Shown here: positions 5,570 to 9,325 of the stretch, piece by piece
Layout of the letters: every line of letters starts with the position of its first letter
Position numbering within the stretch: the stretch's first letter is position 1
Origin: JBBAAW01 sp041658075
GTDB lineage: Bacteria > Patescibacteriota > WWE3 > UBA101185 > UBA10185
NCBI GenBank assembly: GCA_041658075.1
Contig: JBBAAW010000025.1
Span: 1 to 9,325 of the forward strand
Direction of reading: 5' to 3'
Length of the DNA stretch: 9,325 nt
The notes under the pieces: generated by a model
The model's database searches: none
Seen by the model: only the letters and a program-made list of their open reading frames with translations
What the model was told of the DNA's origin: nothing
Position numbers and translations under genes: made by a program

Positions 5570-6142
5570 CCATTCAACCAATTGTTTGTAATGAACAGTC
5601 TCCTGATTTGCTTCTTTATCTCTTTTGGCCCGCCACTCTTTGGTAAACATACAAAGAGGCTGAGTCTGTCCCGGCGGGATTAGAACCTTATCGAATTCAC
5701 CAGCATCTTTATACTTTGGAATCCAAACTTTGTCCGCTAACGTATATCCGCCATCAATGTAACTAAAGACTTTTGGTTCACCTATCCCAAGCTCAATATA
5801 GGCAAGCGACTGTCTAAACTCTACGTATCTGTCGGTAATTCCTTCCATCATCTTTAAGACATTACAAACCCCAATTGTATCTTCAACAAAATGAATAAAT
5901 GTTTTTGGAAAACCGTTTAAAGCTCTTATAAATATCCCTGAATCCTCAACCATTAAAGGTTCCTTCAGCTCTTTAAAGGCTTGAATTGCTTTTTCAACGG
6001 CAACTTTCCCGGGATCTTCCTCTCTTGGTTCAATAATACCCAGTTTCCGGGCTACGGCTGTGTATCCAAATGCCTGAAGCACCTCATTAGCATGAAGAAC
6101 CTTGGTTTGGTTGCCAGTTACAAATGTTATTTCTTTATTCAC
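5546..6142 (-). CDS. Non-canonical purine NTP pyrophosphatase, HAM1/RdgB/ITPA family
   Basis: The family hydrolyses XTP, ITP and dITP to monophosphates plus pyrophosphate, keeping deaminated purines out of DNA and RNA. In 198 residues the conserved landmarks are FVTGNQTK (7-14, the TGNxxK phosphate-binding motif), MVEDSGIFI (64-72, catalytic E66/D67), ALNGFPK (74-80), and FDKVLIPPG (150-158). The region after GFP (TFIHFVEDTIG) looks more like archaeal/eukaryotic ITPases than the bacterial GxxSARYAG form. The usual C-terminal SHR is not clearly present (AKRDKEA instead), so specificity may differ. The GTG start is at 6142, with AAGGG just upstream; its GTGA overlaps the TGA stop of the upstream Nudix gene, indicating translational coupling. 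The 3' end overlaps the convergent double-Nudix gene. Confidence 0.85.
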   Translation of the reverse strand: MNKEITFVTGNQTKVLHANEVLQAFGYTAVARKLGIIEPREEDPGKVAVEKAIQAFKELKEPLMVEDSGIFIRALNGFPKTFIHFVEDTIGVCNVLKMMEGITDRYVEFRQSLAYIELGIGEPKVFSYIDGGYTLADKVWIPKYKDAGEFDKVLIPPGQTQPLCMFTKEWRAKRDKEANQETVHYKQLVEWLNSKHPF

Positions 6143-6621
6143 ACATCCCTTTTAGCCGTATTGTTGAGAAAAAATGTTGGTTGATCCGGCTCTGATAAAA
6201 AGCTAAGTAGCCCCTCTTTTGCAGACTCGGGTATAAAACTTACTTTAGCGATTTGACTTAAATCCAACCACTCTACGTGGTACTGCTCTTCTTTGTTCAT
6301 TCGTGCCTTTTCGGGTCCCCCAAGTTTTATATCTGTTTCGTCAGTTTCACATTTAAAGTAAAACGCTATTCTGGTTGTTGTGTCTAGCAGGAGTATTAAC
6401 CTTCCTACGGTAACATTTATTCCGAACTCTTCAAATACCTCTCTTTTGCAAGTTTGTTCCAGAGTCTCCCCAAGCTCCTAACTCCCGCCCGGTAGCGTGT
6501 AAAAATCTTTATCACCCAGGATCTGATGCATCAGAAGTATTTGTCCGTCTTTTAAAACGAGAGCACCCGCTCTAAATCCTTGTGATCTATTTTCTAATAT
6601 ATTGTCATGATGCTTGGTCAT
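6139..6621 (-). pseudogene. Nudix hydrolase gene interrupted by an in-frame TAG in its Nudix box
   Basis: From ATG 6621 the frame reads 47 codons (MTKHHDNILENRS..., then VLKDGQILLMHQ and FYTLPGGS), reaches TAG at 6478-6480, and continues open for 112 more codons to TGA at 6139-6141. Read through, it is a normal 160-residue Nudix hydrolase. The box is GGS-stop-ELGET followed by REVFEEFGI, a full match to Gx5Ex7REUxEExGU except that codon 48, a variable position, is TAG. The C-terminal half (RIAFYFKCET, QYHVEWLDL) is typical of the fold. A single change from a Leu, Lys, Glu, Gln, Ser or Trp codon would explain it. The downstream HAM1-like gene starts within the TGA. It may be a nonsense mutation, an assembly error, or read-through. 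ATG 6621 is preferred over 6711 because a -10 box lies between them. Confidence 0.82.
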
Positions 6622-6630
6622 AGTAGCTAC

Positions 6631-6643
6631 AGTATATATTATA
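6631..6643 (-). promoter_or_regulatory. Probable -10 region of the interrupted Nudix/HAM1 operon
   Basis: On the minus strand TATAAT (6638-6643) and an adjoining TATACT (6631-6636) lie 16 and 9 bp before ATG 6621. Either would give a very short leader. No convincing -35 was found. Confidence 0.4.
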
Positions 6644-6720
6644 ATTCTTGCTGATAGAAGCGAAACGAACCCTTCGGTTTTATGGCGTTGGGGTTGTATA
6701 CGACACCGCACAGTATGTGT

Positions 6721-6769
6721 TTGATTTACACGAATTTATATGACATACTTTACCAATTAATCTTAGGTG
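6721..6769 (+). promoter_or_regulatory. Promoter and Shine-Dalgarno site of the binding-protein operon
   Basis: TTGATT (6721-6726), a 17-bp spacer and CATACT (6744-6749), preceded by TGA as an extended -10, form a plausible promoter. Transcription would start near 6756. AGGTG at 6765-6769 lies 4 bp before ATG 6774. Unlike the other first genes here, this one has a leader with a Shine-Dalgarno site. Confidence 0.5.
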
Positions 6770-6773
6770 CACT

Positions 6774-7799
6774 ATGGCTAAAAAATTAAAATATCTTCTT
6801 TTAGGTTTGGTTGTAATACTACTTGGCGTTGTTGCATTCTTTTCTACAAATCGCAAAACACCTACAACACCCCCTAAAAACGAGGAGGTCTTAATCCCAA
6901 TCAGAGTCGGTTGGCAAGTACCGTGGGCAACAGAAGGACAGTTGGTTCAAACCTTAAAACACACTGAAATATTAAAAAGTCATGGATTAGCGGGAGATTT
7001 TAAAGGTTTTGACTACGGCGGACCACTTAACGAGGCAGCGTTAGCCAAACAAGTTGATGTAATTTTCACAGCTGACCAGCCGGCAGCGACCTTGCTGTCA
7101 AAGAACCCGAACTGGAAAATTATAGGTCGATTAATGTACAACAGAGTCTCTCTTTACGTTCCGCCTAACTCGCCAATTGAGACTTCTAAAGACCTTAAAG
7201 GTAAAACTGTAGCAATGCCTTTTGGTGCTGCTGCACAGCGAATGGCTTTAAACGAAGAAGAATTGGCCGGCTTGGATCCTAAAAAAGACGTGAAAAATAT
7301 AAATCTTGGCATATACGAACAGAATCCATTGGTGACTGACAAAAATGCGGTTAAGTGGGGTGATATTGATGCCATGGCCGGGTTTGATCCTGTGCCTGCA
7401 GTTTTTGAGGAAAGAGGATTAGTTAGAAACCTTCATGTGGGGCAAGTGATTTCGTTAATCCTTATGGCAGACGAGTATATAAGTGCTAACCCGGAAGCTC
7501 CACGGAAATTCCTAGAGTCATTCGTTGACGCTTACGATTATTATCGAAGTAACGTTACCCAGGCAAACCAGTGGTTTAGGGAAGAGGCAAAACTGGATGT
7601 TTCCGATGTAGCGCTGGCAACTTCCTCAAGTGTTGAACCTAACTTGAAAGTTACCTCCAAAGCTGACATCAGTATAGGGTTCAGTGAGGGAGATTATAAG
7701 ACGATGCAAGAGGCATCAGACTTTCTACTTGCTCAAGAGATGATTAAGACCCCGGTAAATATGAGGAACTTTGTTGATCTCTCATATTTACAAAAGTAA
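6774..7799 (+). CDS. ABC transporter substrate-binding protein, NMT1/SsuA/THI5-like, membrane-anchored
   Basis: This is a periplasmic-type binding protein of the class that captures sulfonates, nitrate-like ions or thiamine precursors for an ABC importer. In 341 residues a hydrophobic segment (about 8-23) after MAKKLK is followed by a Thr/Pro linker (27-35) and then the binding fold: IPIRVGWQVPWATEG (41-55), QVDVIFTADQPAA (93-105), DLKGKTVAMPFGAAAQ (140-155), WGDIDAMAGFDPVPAVFE (195-212), and ANPEAPRKFLESFVDAY (238-254). There is no cysteine after the hydrophobic segment, so it is not a lipoprotein; it looks like an uncleaved N-terminal anchor facing outward. No permease or ATPase gene is in the window. 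The TAA stop overlaps the next ATG (TAATG), so the two are probably translated together. Ligand unknown. Confidence 0.85.
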   Translation: MAKKLKYLLLGLVVILLGVVAFFSTNRKTPTTPPKNEEVLIPIRVGWQVPWATEGQLVQTLKHTEILKSHGLAGDFKGFDYGGPLNEAALAKQVDVIFTADQPAATLLSKNPNWKIIGRLMYNRVSLYVPPNSPIETSKDLKGKTVAMPFGAAAQRMALNEEELAGLDPKKDVKNINLGIYEQNPLVTDKNAVKWGDIDAMAGFDPVPAVFEERGLVRNLHVGQVISLILMADEYISANPEAPRKFLESFVDAYDYYRSNVTQANQWFREEAKLDVSDVALATSSSVEPNLKVTSKADISIGFSEGDYKTMQEASDFLLAQEMIKTPVNMRNFVDLSYLQK

Positions 7800-8932
7800 T
7801 GAAAAATATCGTACTTGTCTCACTCGATACTGTACGGGCCGATGTTGCCTACAGCGGTAAATTCACGGGTATAAACACCATTAGAAAACAGGGTGTTACC
7901 TTTTTAAATACCGTCTCATCCTCACCCCTTACGCCCGTTAGTCATGCAACTGTATTTACTGGTCAACAGCCATATAATCACGGTATACGCCACTTGTTTA
8001 AGGAATCACTGAACGATAAAAGCACAACCCTTACGGAAGTATTGAAACAAAAGGGATACCGTACCGGGGCAGTAGTTTCCTGTCCGGGTATGAATAAATG
8101 GTATGGTTTCAACCGGGGGTTTGATCACTACGACGATGAGATTCCCAGACTGCCGGACGGTAGCGATCCTCTGCAAACAGTCGATGTAAAGTTGCGCGGC
8201 AGGGCGATGAAGAGGGCTGATCTGGTGTTTGATCGGGCAAAAAAGTGGTTGGATAACAACAAAGATGGGAACTTCTTTCTGTTTTTACATTTCTTTGATG
8301 CCCACTGGCCGTATGAAGCGCCCGCTAAATTTGCCGGGGACAATGTATACGAGGAAGAAGTGGCCTACAGCGATCATTATCTAAACGAGTTTAATGACTA
8401 CCTAAAGGAAAATGGATTATTTGACGATACGCTAATCATCTGTTTTTCTGACCACGGGGAAGATCTAAACGGTCTTTATCCTAATGATAAGGGCGGAGAG
8501 GTGTTGGGCCATCCGGAGGAGTCCGGTCATGGATGTTTGCTGTACGAGCAGACTCAAAAAGTCCTTTTAATTATTCACGATTCTCAGTTACCGCAGGGTA
8601 TTGATGTTGACCGGCAGGTTAGGTTGGTTGACTTGGCACCTACTCTCTTAGAGTTGGCCGATATTAAATCGGATCCCATGATTTTTGACGGACAATCATT
8701 GGTACCCATAATATTAAAGCAGGAAAAACCGCAGCTAATCGCCTACTGCGAAACCTACTATCCGGAAGAGCAAACTGCGGCAACCGGAGGAAAATATTCC
8801 GAAGCTAAGAATAAGATTGCGTATTGTGTTGACAGTCGTTTTAAAACGATAAAGCATTTGGGTGTTGATACGATGGAGATATATGATTTGATTACCGATA
8901 AATATGAAAAAAATAATCTTGCCCCTAAATAA
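7799..8932 (+). CDS. Sulfatase-fold hydrolase (alkaline phosphatase superfamily) with Thr at the nucleophile site
   Basis: This is a metal-dependent hydrolase of the sulfatase/phosphodiesterase superfamily, 377 residues. Landmarks are VSLDTVRAD (7-15, metal ligand D10), the nucleophile region SPLTPVSHATVFTG (42-55), FLHFFDAHWPY (162-172), FSDHGED (216-222, D218/H219), HGCLLYEQ (244-251), and the typical C-terminal YDLITDKYEKNNLA (362-375). True sulfatases have Cys or Ser in CxPxR for conversion to formylglycine; here the aligned position is T45 and the Arg is H49, so a classical sulfatase mechanism is unlikely and a Thr-nucleophile phospho-ester hydrolase or transferase is more plausible. There is no signal peptide, so it should be cytoplasmic. 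The start overlaps the binding-protein stop by 1 bp, and the next gene begins 3 bp after its stop. Confidence 0.85.
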   Translation: MKNIVLVSLDTVRADVAYSGKFTGINTIRKQGVTFLNTVSSSPLTPVSHATVFTGQQPYNHGIRHLFKESLNDKSTTLTEVLKQKGYRTGAVVSCPGMNKWYGFNRGFDHYDDEIPRLPDGSDPLQTVDVKLRGRAMKRADLVFDRAKKWLDNNKDGNFFLFLHFFDAHWPYEAPAKFAGDNVYEEEVAYSDHYLNEFNDYLKENGLFDDTLIICFSDHGEDLNGLYPNDKGGEVLGHPEESGHGCLLYEQTQKVLLIIHDSQLPQGIDVDRQVRLVDLAPTLLELADIKSDPMIFDGQSLVPIILKQEKPQLIAYCETYYPEEQTAATGGKYSEAKNKIAYCVDSRFKTIKHLGVDTMEIYDLITDKYEKNNLAPK

Positions 8933-8935
8933 GAA

Positions 8936-9325
8936 ATGAATACCGATAAAATACTGTGGGACATTGATACTCAAAACGATATTATTCTTCCGACCAGTAA
9001 CTTTGCAGTTCCCGGGGCATACAAGATGGTGGAACAATTTGGTGAGGCTATTAAGTACTTTGAGAATCAGGGGGTACCGGTCATGGGGGTACTTGATGCC
9101 CACACCGGCAAGGAGAGCGTACTCGGGACCCGTGACGAAAACTTACCACTGCATTGTATAAAAGGAACCTCTGGGCAACGAAAGATTAAGGAGACGGATG
9201 GGACATCCTTTACGTTTCTGATCACCCGTACGAAGACTGTGCTTTAGACCTGGTAGTGGATGAGATTAAGTCCGGCAAGCGGATATATTTTGAAAAACAA
9301 TGCCAGTCATGTGAGTCGAACCCTA
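8936..9325 (+). CDS. Nicotinamidase/isochorismatase-family cysteine hydrolase, frameshifted and cut by the window end
   Basis: The family includes nicotinamidases (nicotinamide to nicotinate in NAD salvage). From ATG 8936, ILWDIDTQNDI holds the expected catalytic Asp (D11), GVLDAH (51-56) the metal ligands D54 and H56, and LPLHCIKGTSGQ (70-81) the conserved HCxxGTxG motif. After KETDG the frame becomes unlike the family and stops at 9247. The frame one base back is open from 9190 to the window end and reads on sensibly (DILYVSDHPYEDCALDLVV, then GKRIYFEKQ), matching the FEKQ region of nicotinamidases. The switch maps to about 9194-9204, with a GGG run at 9200-9202; one missing G would explain it. 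The nucleophile Cys region lies beyond the window. It sits 3 bp after the sulfatase-like gene in the same operon. Confidence 0.75.

Noticed and set aside
6622..6711. ATG 6711 as start of the interrupted Nudix gene
   Set aside because: The extra 30 residues are not Nudix-like and the stretch contains the TATAAT/TATACT boxes.
8735..9103. 122-codon minus-strand open frame spanning the sulfatase-like and nicotinamidase-like junction
   Set aside because: It is antisense to two clearly coding genes and has no family features.
9194..9204. Programmed -1 frameshift in the nicotinamidase-like gene
   Set aside because: No X-XXY-YYZ slippery heptamer or obvious downstream hairpin is seen; a lost G in the GGG run is simpler.
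1..9325. UGA recoded as glycine, as in some candidate phyla
   Set aside because: The conserved frames contain no internal TGA, and TGA is a sensible stop at 6139-6141.

Overview
The window is a compact, AT-rich bacterial chromosome segment. Genes are short and tightly packed, and convergent pairs abut or overlap. Intact frames end in TAA or TAG; the only TGA stop closes the broken Nudix gene. Several first-in-operon genes seem to be transcribed from promoters a few bases upstream of the start codon. This style and gene mix suit an ultra-small candidate-phyla (CPR/Patescibacteria, e.g. Microgenomates or Katanobacteria-like) genome. That placement is inference, as there is no marker gene here. 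No rRNA, tRNA, CRISPR array or insertion sequence was seen.

Layout. 1-705: 3' part of an EamA/DMT membrane transporter, abutting tail-to-tail an AdoMet decarboxylase-family gene (706-1143, minus). 1269-1886 (minus): an HDIG-type phosphohydrolase. Divergent from it is a two-gene operon, an unrecognised protein with an HExxGH metallopeptidase motif (1949-3187) and a small alpha/beta hydrolase (3209-3772). 3769-4161 (minus): a nucleoside 2-deoxyribosyltransferase-like protein. Divergent from it is a GNAT acetyltransferase (4235-4648) plus a tandem double-Nudix protein (4655-5569). 6139-6621 (minus): a Nudix gene with an in-frame TAG inside its Nudix box, coupled by a GTGA overlap to a HAM1/RdgB-type NTP pyrophosphatase (5546-6142). 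6774-9325: an operon of an NMT1/SsuA-like substrate-binding protein, a sulfatase-fold hydrolase and a nicotinamidase/isochorismatase-family gene. The last has a one-base frameshift and runs off the window.

Functional theme. The centre (1.3-6.6 kb) is rich in small-metabolite hydrolases that act or plausibly act on nucleotides: HD, deoxyribosyltransferase-like, three Nudix domains and HAM1. It looks like a nucleotide-salvage or pool-sanitation neighbourhood. The right end looks like uptake or processing of a small organic ligand, but no ABC permease or ATPase is present.

Most notable points. (1) An uncharacterised HExxGH protein is paired with an alpha/beta hydrolase. (2) Two divergent promoter regions share an identical 15-bp element and place an extended -10 exactly 6 bp before the plus-strand start codon, predicting leaderless mRNAs. 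(3) Two genes are broken by single-base lesions. (4) A cytoplasmic sulfatase homologue has Thr where the formylglycine precursor should be.
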